64,000 nt of DNA from Phlebotomus papatasi (taxonomy: Eukaryota; Arthropoda; Insecta; Diptera; Psychodidae): the NCBI RefSeq assembly GCF_024763615.1, contig NC_077223.1, forward strand, positions 111,166,627-111,230,626. Direction: 5' to 3'. Below are positions 31,501-43,500 of this stretch, piece after piece. The stretch's first letter is position 1, and every line of letters begins with the position of its first letter. A program made the position numbers and the translations under genes. The notes beneath the pieces are model-generated. The model saw nothing but the letters and a program-made list of their open reading frames with translations. It was not told the DNA's origin and ran no database searches.

Positions 31501-34500
31501 GTGGTGACTGGATCATCTACTGGGGCTTCGTGTCTCCGTGTGCCCAGTTCGGGTAGTCGCATTCTCCGCGATTCCCTGTTTGTTGAAGGGATCGTTCTCT
31601 GGAATGGTTTGCCTCGCGATGATAGGATTTTTTTCGATGTCTTTCGAAATAATTCTTGGTCCTTTGCTTTCGAAAAATGGGCTATAATTTGGTCCCGTTC
31701 TTACTGAAATCCTGGCTAGGCCTTTGATGCTGCACGAAAGAAACAACTAAGTTTTCATTAAATACAGTAATGTGATAACGGTGATAACTCTACTTTGGAA
31801 AATTTAAAATTTTATTTAAACTTAACTAGATTGAGTAGAAGAATGAATCAACCTCAATTTTGCACTTTGCAAAAGTGATTTTCAACTAGTTCAAAAAGAA
31901 AAATTTGCATATTGTAAAGATAAAATTAATTTCGTGACCATTTTTTCGGGAGATAGTTGTTGAATTTTGGGGGGTAACACTTGGTATGGGTTGTTTCCAA
32001 ATGAAAATTTTCAGGTCAGTGGATGTGCCGCACCTGCAATGTGGGCCAGAGGCCAGATTGTGTTCTGTGTCCCAACAAAGGTGGTGCCATGAAATCCACG
32101 AGATCGGGTCAGAAGTGGGCACATGTTTCGTGTGCCCTGTGGATACCGGAAGTGAGCATTGGATCGGTGGATAGGATGGAGCCAATCACAAAAATTTCGA
32201 GCATTCCGCAGAGTCGATGGGCACTGCTGTGTGTGCTGTGCCGGGAGCGCGTTGGGGCGTGTATTCAGTGTTCAGTGAAGACGTGCAAGACAGCCTATCA
32301 TGTGACATGTGCTTTTCAGCATGGACTTGAGATGCGTGCCATCATTGAAGATGAGCATGCTGAGGATGGGGTTAAATTGAGATCGTACTGTCTCAAACAT
32401 AGTATGAATAAGAGTAAGAGGGACAAAAGTGGTAATTCATGTGGGGGTAATAATGCCAATGCATCTGGTAGTGAAGATGATGATGTGAAGAGGAAGAAAC
32501 AGAGGAAGGATATGACGACTGAAGAGAGGAATCAGGCAAGGATTCAGCGATTGCAGGAGGTTGAGGCGGATTTTGACAAGCATGTTAATGTCAAAGATAT
32601 CAGTTGTCATTTGTTAGAGGTGGATCAGGAGGGGATTCATGGAATCTACAATTATTGGATACTCAAAAGAAAATCAATGAACAATCGACCATTGCTACCG
32701 CCAAAATCTGAAGATGTTGATATGGCGAGTCATAAGCAAGGTCAGGCTGATGTTGAGAAGATGAAGATGTTTGTGCATCTGAGGCAGGATTTGGAGAGAG
32801 TGAGAAATTTATGCTACATGGTTAGCAGGAGAGAAAAATTGTCCAGATCATTCTTTAAGATGCGCGAACAAACATTCCATAAGCAGGTGACATTGCTGAC
32901 GGATATGAAAGTGAAGAAGGTGGATGAATCCATGGTGCAGGCAGTTCTTCAGGCCAATCATGGTCCATCGATTTACGATCGATTGTACTCAGCTAGGCAG
33001 GTGACTGTTCCGAATCAGGAGAAATGGGATCAACTGGTGCAGCGTCTAGCTGAATGTGTTAACATGGAAGTGGATGAGGTTAAGGCCAAGAATACAGATC
33101 TCAATGGGGTGAATCAGAAGAGGCATCAGAAGTCGACGAAGAAAACGGTATTCAATGGAGCAGCTGCCAGGAGGGCATCAACATATGTCAGCAGCCTAAG
33201 TAGTGACAGTGAATCGTCCACAGGACGAATGATCAGGGAGATATCGTCGGTGAAGAAGACGCCAAAGACAGCTGAAGGAACAAAAATTGATCGACGGAAA
33301 AGGCGTGTCAATAGCTCCGCTGCGGCCAAGAGTAAGAATCTCGTGGATACGAGCAGTGAAGAAGATGATGGTGGACAGGAAAAGCAGAGATCTCCGAGGA
33401 ATCGTACCCTAAGACAAATGGCCAGGGAGATGTCCAATGACAAGAGTCGTCTGTCGTCAAATAGTGATGAAAGTGATGAACTTCTGCCGATTCGCAATAG
33501 TAGTGGTCAGGAGGCACGTGGAAAGATGTCAGCTATTTATTCAGACAGTGACAGCACAGATAAGGACAAAACGGACAATGGGGCAAGTGATTCGCAGCAG
33601 CATGTGGTGAGAACGAAGGCGGCAATGAAGGAATTTGTGCCGCAAAAGAGCACAAAGGCCACAGTGGACTCAAAGAGTTCGGATGCACCTGTACATAAGA
33701 CCAGAGAGAAGAAGGGTGGTAAAACTGCCAAGCAGGATACCAGCAATAAGACCAACAACAGTAAGAGTGTGAGCAATAAGAAGACCTTCAATACCGACTT
33801 ATTGGTGGTACCACAGAGGCAGGCGGCTAAGAAGGCTTCGGAAAATATGAAGTCAACAGCTCAGACTGCTCCAGCAGGAGTTGCAAAGAAGGAAATGCCA
33901 CCATCAAAGGGGGCACCAGCACCAGCAGCAGCTGAGGCTGAAGTGAAAGAGAGACGGGATTCACTGATGAGTCCCAGCAAGGAGAAGGTATCCAAGGGTA
34001 AACCTCCGAAATCATCGCAAACCTCGACAACGCCCAAAGGCAAGGAGAAGAGTGCTGAGGCTGAGAATCGGGAACTGCTGGAGAAGTTGGCGTACGTGCC
34101 ACAGAGGCAGGCAGCTAAGAAGGCAGCTGAACACATCAAGAGTGGTCTGGGAAAACCAACAGAAGCTCCAGCAGCAGCAGCTGCAGCGCCTCCTGCAGAA
34201 GAACAGTCTAAACCGACAAAAAGTCAAACAGCTCCAGCAACGAAAAAATCTGTGGATGACACCAAGAAAAATGCAACACCTGTTGTCATCTCGAGCAGTT
34301 CAAGTTCATACACTGGAAGCAGTTCTTCGTCATCTTCGACGTCTTCATCGTCATCTGACACGGAAGAAGAAGTGACAAAGACAACATCATCAAAGAAGTC
34401 CACCGCACCTCCGCCGCCGAAAGAAACAAAAGCCGGTCCGGTGAATAACAGAACCAGAGACTTGCCCTTTCTTGACAAGGACACCAAGTCTCTGCGTTCC

Positions 34501-37500
34501 GTTAGTACGAGCGATTCAAGTGGAACGGAATCGGAGAGTAGCGATGAAAGCAGTGAATCCACCAGCAACAATAACAATCGCAACAGCACCAAAAAGGCGA
34601 CAACTGGACGTCGGGTTGTCGCAGAAGGGAAGCTTAAAACTTCCGGACTGGGACGACCGGGAACGTCCAGTGGTGGTGCGGTCCCGGCCAAAGATGATGC
34701 TTCACGTTCAGGAACCACCAAGGTTGCTGCACGTGGCAGTAAGAGGACGAGTGTGTCAGGTGATCGGAGACGAAGTGCTGACGGCGACAAACAGGGAGCT
34801 CCTGATAAGATTCCGGAGTCGTCAGGAGGAGAAGTCACCCCAGCAGCAGCAGCAGCCGTCACCGCTTCCGCCGCCACAACTGCTGCCAGTAATCAGCGTC
34901 GAAGAAAGTCCAGTGGTGAGACTACAAAATTGTCTCAGAAGTCACAGGAATCTGCCCCAATCCCAACAACAGCCAAGAGCCCGCCCAAGACCGTCAAGTC
35001 CGATGAACTTCCAGCTGAGAAGCGGAAGGTGCACGAGAAGGTAAATGCCACATCAACCACCAAAGAGTCTCCTCAGGCTGGCAAGAAAACAGCCACAGCG
35101 GCAGCGGCGACGGCGACGGCGACGGCGGTTGTGGAATCTCCGAGAAAAGTGAGTGAGAGACGAAAGTCCAGGACTCCCAGTGAGGAGAACAAAGAGCCAC
35201 AGTTTAAGAGTCCCGAAAGGAAATCCGTTAGAGATCCACCACCTAAACCATCACCGAATCGAGAGGAGAACATCACAACAAATGCCAAGAGTAGGAGTGT
35301 TACGCCAACAAAGAGGGACACTCCATCGCCAATGAAGAGACCACCAAGTAGTGGTGCAACTGATGAGATTCCAGTGGTTCTGTCGCCCTACAATAAGCAA
35401 CAGACACTGCCGGAAACTAAAACCGAGACAGAAAGTGATGTGATTGCGAGAGAAAGTGAAAATCGGCCGGCTAGTGCAATGGATAAACCAGTACAGAAGA
35501 GTATCTTCTCACCACTTCCACAGACCCCAGCACCACCTCCAACTAGTGCCAAAAGCCAAAAGGATCCGTGTGCATTCTTTGATTTTACCGATGATCTCCT
35601 GCCAGGGGTCACAGAAACCATCAATGATGATAGTTTCAGTGTACAACCAGATGCCACGGAAAATCTGAGATCTGTGGGTTTGGGAGTGCCATTCTCACAT
35701 ACCACGGATATTCTGTTTAAGGAGGATTACAAGGAGGACAGTGAAAAGGAGACAATGAATCTGGTGGTGAAGTTGAGGCAGAAATATAAGAGGACCCATT
35801 CAACGGCTTCGTCAGCACCTTCGGAATCTGGAAATCAAGAGCAGAAGGTGGCACAGATGCAGGAATCTCCCGAAATTGTTGAGAACAAGGTAAGTGGAAA
35901 AGATTCAGTGATTAGAAGACATTCAGATTCAGACATTCAAACAATCCCCTGGCAAGTTGGCCTTTTTATATGGAGCTATTTGAAGCCGATTCCTAAATTG
36001 ATCTCGGACTCAGCTCACAGTGCTCCGAAGAAAAAATTTATTTAAACAAAAATTTAGTATATTTATCCCTCCATACGGAAAGGTATCTTATAATACGGGA
36101 AAACTTCTCACTTTTTAAATATTTAGCATAACGGTAGCGAGTGCAGAAAAATTCCCATATAAATTTAAATCGAAGTATGAGAAAGTGACTTCAAATTTCA
36201 GGCAACTTGCCACACTATCGCATTCAAACATTCAGATTCAAACCAATCTTTCGCTTGAGTCCAGATATGAGACTACCCGGGCTTAATAATCAGGTTTAGC
36301 TTTGAACTAATAAGGAAGTCATTGCCAGAAGACCAAACTGATCTGGAAATAAACTTACGGGTAACTCCTATTAGCCCAAAGAAAACCAGGAGAAATCCTG
36401 AGAATATTTGAGAAATATTGCGACTCAAACATTTTTTATTACTTATGAATTACCCCTATTCGAAAATTTATATTAATGTCTTTTGAAGTATTGGAGGATG
36501 GGGTAGTTTGACGCAGCTAAACTTTTTTCCAAAATTCATTTGTTTGAAACATATTCAAACTAAATCCCGTTGGTTTTTTTTGGGCATTGGTTATCTGAAA
36601 ATATGTATAGCACAATTCTTAAATTTATTTATTTTTTATCCCACAAAAGTGTATTTTTTTAAGTATTGTATGCTTGAAACTACCCCACACCCTGCTAGTT
36701 AATGGTATTTTCTATAAAATGGCCTTAAATTAAAGTAAAACAGTAAAAGCTGAAATCTACGATAAAAATATCAGCAAATGGTAATATATTCGATAATTTA
36801 ACGATATTTCGGCCAAAATAATGGACGAAAGTAAAACACAGAAATTCCTTTTTATTTAAAGGCCTCTACACATGAGAAGCAATTTTCGTCAAAAAATATA
36901 TTTTTTTTAAAGGAAATTGCTTGCAGTGATTGAAACGTGGCCTCTGGCCTCCTCGTGGAAAAAAAAAGAAAAAAATGGGATTTCTCTTCACAACCGCACT
37001 TATATTATTAAATTAATCTATAATATTTTGCACTACAAAGATTGGAAATTATTCGCGATCTTGTCTTGGGTATCTCGGGCACTTCTGGGACAGCACACAA
37101 TTTTTCCTTGGGGCGCTATGGCCTCTTCGGGGCTCCTTCCAGCGTCAGTGATGGGGTAATCGTGGGCTCCTGTGGGTGAGATTTTCACTCTTAGAGAGTT
37201 GGGCACTTACTGACTTAATTTTGGTCCACCGTGTGCTCTCCCATCAACCAACGGGACATTCACTTTGACTCGGAAGTCACATTCTTTATTCAATGATCCT
37301 AAACCCAGAGTGTATGACAGTTTGGAATAATTCTTTACTGCCAAATTTTACAGGCTAAATATTCTTGAAGATCAGCCTGAGTCTATTCTGGCTCTTAGAC
37401 CGCGACATTCGAGCATTGCTTCTTGTATTCAAAATTGAAATTAGAAATATTTTTGTACTCCTCAAGACATTTCATTTATTTCAAATACCGCTTTTGAGCT

Positions 37501-40500
37501 AGAGTTCTTGAAAGCAAAAATTTTGACAGAGATATAGGTGTACAAAGACTTCAATGTTTGTATGATAGCGGCCACCACCGTCTTAGCGTTGGTAACCAAT
37601 CTCCAGAGTAAAGTCCGTCAAGTGATCATGTTACGAACAATTTTTCTGAAAAAAGTACAAACTTTTACGAACTTGTTTGTGGGTTATACGATTTACGAGC
37701 ATTTTGTAACTCTTCCATAGGAATTCACAAACATTTACGAACATTTTTACAAAATATTTTTTTCTGTGTAGGATCAAAAAAAGGTTTATTCAGTCGAAGA
37801 TACCATCTGAATCTGTTTCCATGTTAGGAACATGCTGTTTTTCTAACCCAAGTCAATTTCCCAGGTCAATAACACAGTGTCTCCGCAAAATCTGGATATG
37901 TCCAGTAAGCGATTGACTCCAGAAGTGGAGAAATTGTCTGTGGACACAACAAATTTCCAACCGAGTAAATTCGATATGGTTGTGGCATCGAGTGGAGAAC
38001 CGTCGCAGCAGCCGATGCCCAAGGTATCAGCTGAAAGTGGCGGTGTAATTGATCATACAGTGCCACTTCCAGTGGATGATCGATGGATACCACCATCGGA
38101 ATTGCCATCCACAAATGTCACGCATCACAGTCAGATGATGTTTGATCCCAAGGTGATGCCACAGAATATGGCTCAGGCCACAATGGAGGAGATTGTGTCA
38201 CAGAGTCTGGTGGCATCTGGTGGCAATACGGCGGATTTCTTGAAGCAAATTCAGGAGAGGATGGAATATCAGACAAATCATTTGGCTGCACAGCAGCAAC
38301 AGCTGCATCAGCAACAATCGGTGATAACATCGGATTCTGGTGGGATGCATCAGCAGCAAAGTGGAGGGCAGACGGCTAAGCCGATGACACCACATCACAA
38401 AGGGGGAATGGAGTATGATGATAATTCTAGCATACAGAGCCCGTATTCGGTGCATCCGTCAAATTGGGTTGAGAGTGATATGATGCCAAATCGAAGATCG
38501 GTATCATCATCACCGGCCAGTAGTGGATCAGAGAGTCATGATCCTAAGGCCAGATTGACGCCACAGCCGCCGGAGAATGTGATGGGGAATCAGATGAATG
38601 TTCATCATCATCAGAGTCATAGGAATCTCCTGTCGGATATGCCAACTTTTATGAATATGCAACATACGGGAATTCAACCATTTCCGGCTGTTTCTCAAGC
38701 TCCTCCACCTACGCACAATTCTGCCCTCATGGACAGCATGATGCCACCGTTCAACTATGCTGAGGCTACGGGAGGATTTACGGGACCAGTAACACTCTTT
38801 CCACCATCTGGACCGAATGTTCAGTTACCCTTCCCATCACCAGGTGCTGCAATGTTTCCACCGGCTTTTGGGCAGTCCTTTACACCGGCTCCTACAAGTC
38901 AGCAGTCTCTAGGAGGAGGCGGTGGCGGAGTACCGATGCAGAAGCCCGAGGATCTTCTGACAGTCACCAACACCATTCCTTCCTATCCGTCAAATCCGTG
39001 TGGGGCAGCTTTCACGTCATCCAGTCAGAATATGGCACTAACGGCAGCAATGGTATCACCAACTCCTGCTCCCATCTCAATAACATCCCCCCAACCTTCT
39101 CAGCAACTTCCACTGCAGCCGGCTAATCTTTCCCAACCACCTCCTCCACCTGCTCCGGCTGAAACTATTCCGCCGAAGGGTACACCTGAGGAGGATGTGA
39201 TGAAATCTCCAGCTAAACCTAATCGGAAGAGTCAGACAAAATCTCCCGCCAAAAGTCCAGCCAAGAGTCCTCGGCAGCAGCAGCAGCAACAGCAACAGCA
39301 GCAGCAACCCGTGGATGTCAATAGACAACTTCCTCCTGCTGTTCCAGCCAGCAAAGTCATAAAGCAGGATCCGGCGAAGGTGAGAAAAACGAGAGGTGGT
39401 GCAACTCCCGGAAGGGGCAGAGGACGAGGTCGAGGACGAGGAGGAAAGGCAATGCATCATTTTCCGCCACTCGGAGTTCCGGAATTTGATTTTATGACAG
39501 GCGGAACGAATCACAGTAAATTGGCAGGAACAGTTTATGATTTTGACGATGAAATTGGAGGTGAAAGTGTGGAAAATCTCAAGGCGATGCGAGATAGAAG
39601 AAGATCTGTTGATTGTCGAGTGGAGCCATTTAGGTCAGGATCAACGAGAGCAGGAGGAGGAGAAGCAACATCGCCAAAATTTGCCAGTCCAAATGCACAT
39701 TCCAAACAAAGACCAATTCCACCGCCATTCACAACGGCGGACATCCGGAATCTCAGGCCACCGAGTCCTGTGAGAACGGATACAACGGTGGCTCAGGTGA
39801 CACCAACAACATCCCTAAGGGACATTGTACAGCCGGTATTGCCTGGACCAGTGGATATGAGAACATATTCAAGTTACGATTCTTCATCGGATGCTTTCAA
39901 TAATCATCTCCTGAGGGCATTTGCCAGTGGGACAGCTGATCAGACCCTGGCGGATATTGATGAGGAGATGGAGAAGGAACTTCAGTCAGCCCTTAAGGCC
40001 AGCAGTACAAAGCCCAAGAGTCCGACGGTTAAACAGCCCGAAAGTCAACCAGTTCCACCTCCGGAAGAATTAGGTAAGTCACTGTGAGATTTTCCAGAGA
40101 TTTCCCAGATCTTTCTCTTCACCAATCACTTGCTCTGACCGTGCTATCACACTAGGATTTTTTCAATTTGTAAATTCAATTTAATTTTCAGATAAATTGT
40201 TCCTATGCGTTATTTTTTTATTAAAAGTCATTTGAATTGAAAGATTTTCGCTTAGTTATTGATATAACTTAATACTTGGTCCACCAAAACATGTTTAAAA
40301 ACATGGTAAAATAACATAAATGCGGTTGCTCAATTAAATTTGAATTCAGCATATTAAAATAATGTAAAAAAATGGTCATTAATTTCAATTTTATTGCAGT
40401 TAAACAAGTTGCTTTTTGAACCAAATTGTTCTTATTAAATTTATTTACTCGTAATTAATTATTATTGTGGCCAAAAAAATAAGTACAGTGATTAGTGATA

Positions 40501-43500
40501 AACTTGTACGCGAATTAAACTTCAGTATCGGGAGTAATTTGCTGAGTTACTCCAAAGCAATTCGAAGGAAATTGTTGTGTCAAGAAATTGAAGTTAGGAG
40601 TCTCTTCATGAGTCCCCTTACCTACAACGTTCTTCTGGCTTTGGGGATTCTTTTGCATAACAGATAAGTGACATATAAGACATTTTAAGTAACTAGTACA
40701 CATTTTCCGGAGTCATTCACAATCAAAAATCTCGCGGCAGTTATTTAAAATTGAGCAAATTTCTTGCAAAATGTGTCCTGGCTGTGAGAATTTTCAAGTA
40801 AATGCTAGAAATCTTGTAATGCTCAATTGGCTCAATTGAATTTAAAATTAAATTGTGAAAATCCTAGTGTGATAGCACCGTTAAGCTCATTGTCATTCTT
40901 CTAAAGCACCAAAGTTTTTAAACAAGTTTATGTTTTTTTTTTCGATAAATTGCAGAAGAAAACATTTTTGGAGATTTAAGCTGGCTATACATGAGACATA
41001 ATTTATTTAAATATTTCTTTTCAATATCAAATATTGACAGGGATTGCCTCCACATTGCAAAGATTTATTGACATGAATGTTTCAATATTGAAGAAAATTG
41101 TCCAGTGTGTAGGCAAATATTGATATATTTGTTTCAATATGGAACATTTCATTCAATATTTTATTTTATAATTATGAATGGCTAGAAACTAGGCCAAATT
41201 ATGTCAATAAAAAATTTCAAAGTCACATTGAAATATAATTTCAAAGAAATTCTAAATATCAAATTGATTTGATATTTTCTTCAATATTTTTTAATAGTCA
41301 GGAATCTTCTTCCTTCAAAACATCACAGAACTGCCAGATTTTCCTTGTTCATGAATGAAAACACATCCAAGATCAAAATCAAAGTCAAGACACATCTCTC
41401 CAGCTTCCTCCAGAAAATCCCAGATTCTTGGAATTTGGTTACATATTTTGTTCAATCTCCTCAAGAACCCAAATTGGTCAGCACTAATCACCTGCTTCCT
41501 GTAGAAAATCTCAGAACTTCTGAGATTTTCTTGTTCGTTATGCCCAAAACACTTCAGATACTTTCTGTGGTCAGAGGATTCCTGGATCTTCCTCCAGGAA
41601 ATCCCAGATCTTTTGGGATTTTCTTGTACATAATGTCAAAACACTTCAGATACTCCGGGAATCCTCTGATCACAGAATGTATCTGAAGTGCTTTGAGCAT
41701 AATGAACAAGAAAATCCCAGAAAATCTGGGATTTGCTGGAGGATGCTCCAGAAATCTTCTGTCCAACTTGGATATTTTTGGATGTTCTTGGCAAAATACG
41801 GAAGAAAATCCTAGAAGATCTGTGAATCCCTGACTAGACTGGTGTTTTTAATATTGAAGCCAATTTGTTCAGTGTGTAGGCAATTATTGAAATATTGGTT
41901 TCAATATTCGCTCCAATATTGAAGTTTCATTTCAATGTCACTTTGAAATGCTATTATTTCAATAATTTGTCTAATGTGTAGACAGCTTTATTTAATTTCA
42001 TTTTGAAGAAAAACCGACCTAAAGATGATTAAATTGATAGGGCTACCGGAATTTGTCAAAGCCTGTGCTAAAGGATTTTCAAGAAATTGATGAGTTTTCC
42101 TCCAAAAAGTTCGCTTTCCCGACGAATTCCGCTAGTCACAATAATTTATATAACTCCAAAAATTCCAAATGATCACTTAAAATGATTTTTAATCATTTAA
42201 TTATTACTGTGTTATCACACGTGCACATTAAAATTTTAATATGATTCACATTAATTGTCGCTGATGAGAGTCCAAATGTGTAATTTGTGTGTTTGAATCA
42301 TTTTACATTCAAAATTTGATCTATTTGTTGATAAAAAGGTAGACTTGGCCCGCAAAATTTGATATAAATTGATTTATTGCATTAATGCGAAAAATTAATG
42401 CGATTTTCTCTTTAATTTTTTAATGTGAAAAATATTTATGCTTTAGGTAAATTTAAACTTATTTTTGCAGGCCAAGTCCACTTCTTTATCAATAAATAGA
42501 AAAACTCCGAATATTAAGTGACTCAAAGACACAAATAACATATTTGTACGCTCACAAGCGACAATTAATGTAAATCACATTAAAATTTTAATGTGCAAGT
42601 GTGATAACGCCGTTACACTGAACCATTTAACCATTACCCTAAACAAAAACCAGTTATCTTGTACAATAAACCATCCGAGACACCTTTCTTGCTTCTAAAG
42701 GAAAAAACTTATATTTTTTGTTTAAAAATTCTTTTACTTGGTCCACCAATTTCATAAACTAAGATCTCGATTTACCTTTGATTTCCCAGTTGAAGATGCC
42801 ACAAAGTCCAAGGTGAGCTTATCAGATTCAAGGAATCAGCTTAAGCTTAAGATTAAAGGGCCACTGGCTCATCCTGATAACTACAATACCCAGACTACAG
42901 CTGTTAGACCACAAATTGGTCCAGGAATTGATTCAGCTTTCCCTGCCACATCCACCAATTGTACCCTGAGTTCTATGGCAACTCCGGGAAGTTCAAACTT
43001 CCATAGGATGCGCAAGAAGGAACTTCTGAGGCAGTATTGCAGTCAGGATATGAATACTGTTGATGCTCATGTTGGACTTCCCAGTGAACCTGCAGCAAGT
43101 CTCATGATTCACAATACACAGATGAGCAGAAGTGTTGGCATACCAAAGGCTGTGGATTCTATGAGTTCCATTCCCACCAAGGAAGATTACAAAGATTATG
43201 CCACATTGGATCCGAAGAAACGAAAGAAAGTTGGTGGAATGTCCAGGGAATTGCGTCAACTTGACATATCAACTTATGATATGAACGATGATGATCCGGG
43301 AAGGATGCAATTTGATCTGGGTATTGATGGTAGTAATCTGTCATCCGGATATCCGTCTAAGAGACGAATGAGAGGGAATAGTAGTACCAATAGCAAAGAT
43401 CTCACTCCAGAAGCAAATTCTGCTCTGTCCACTCCCAAGCTCAAAATCAAAATTGGTCAAGGTGTCATTGATGTCAGTCCGTCGGTGGATAAGAGACTCA

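Larger units (their letters stand above)
29444..32014. other. rno intron 4, with retrotransposon fragments
   Basis: This intron separates the exon ending VIPP from the giant exon starting QWMCRTC. It contains copy 1 of a 337-bp dispersed repeat, a non-LTR retrotransposon RT fragment, a foldback-family segment, a MITE and a second retrotransposon fragment. Confidence 0.7.
40074..42789. other. rno intron 6, three TIR elements
   Basis: The intron holds elements at 40139-40881, 40979-41987 and 42207-42615. Little host sequence remains outside them. No exon is supported. Confidence 0.65.

Noticed and set aside
34224..34877. Minus-strand frame of 217 codons
   Set aside because: It is a shadow of the low-complexity, repeat-rich rno giant exon on the opposite strand.
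41510..41790. microRNA precursor
   Set aside because: The hairpin arms are part of a larger TIR element with repeated phrases; the size and structure fit a foldback, not a pre-miRNA.
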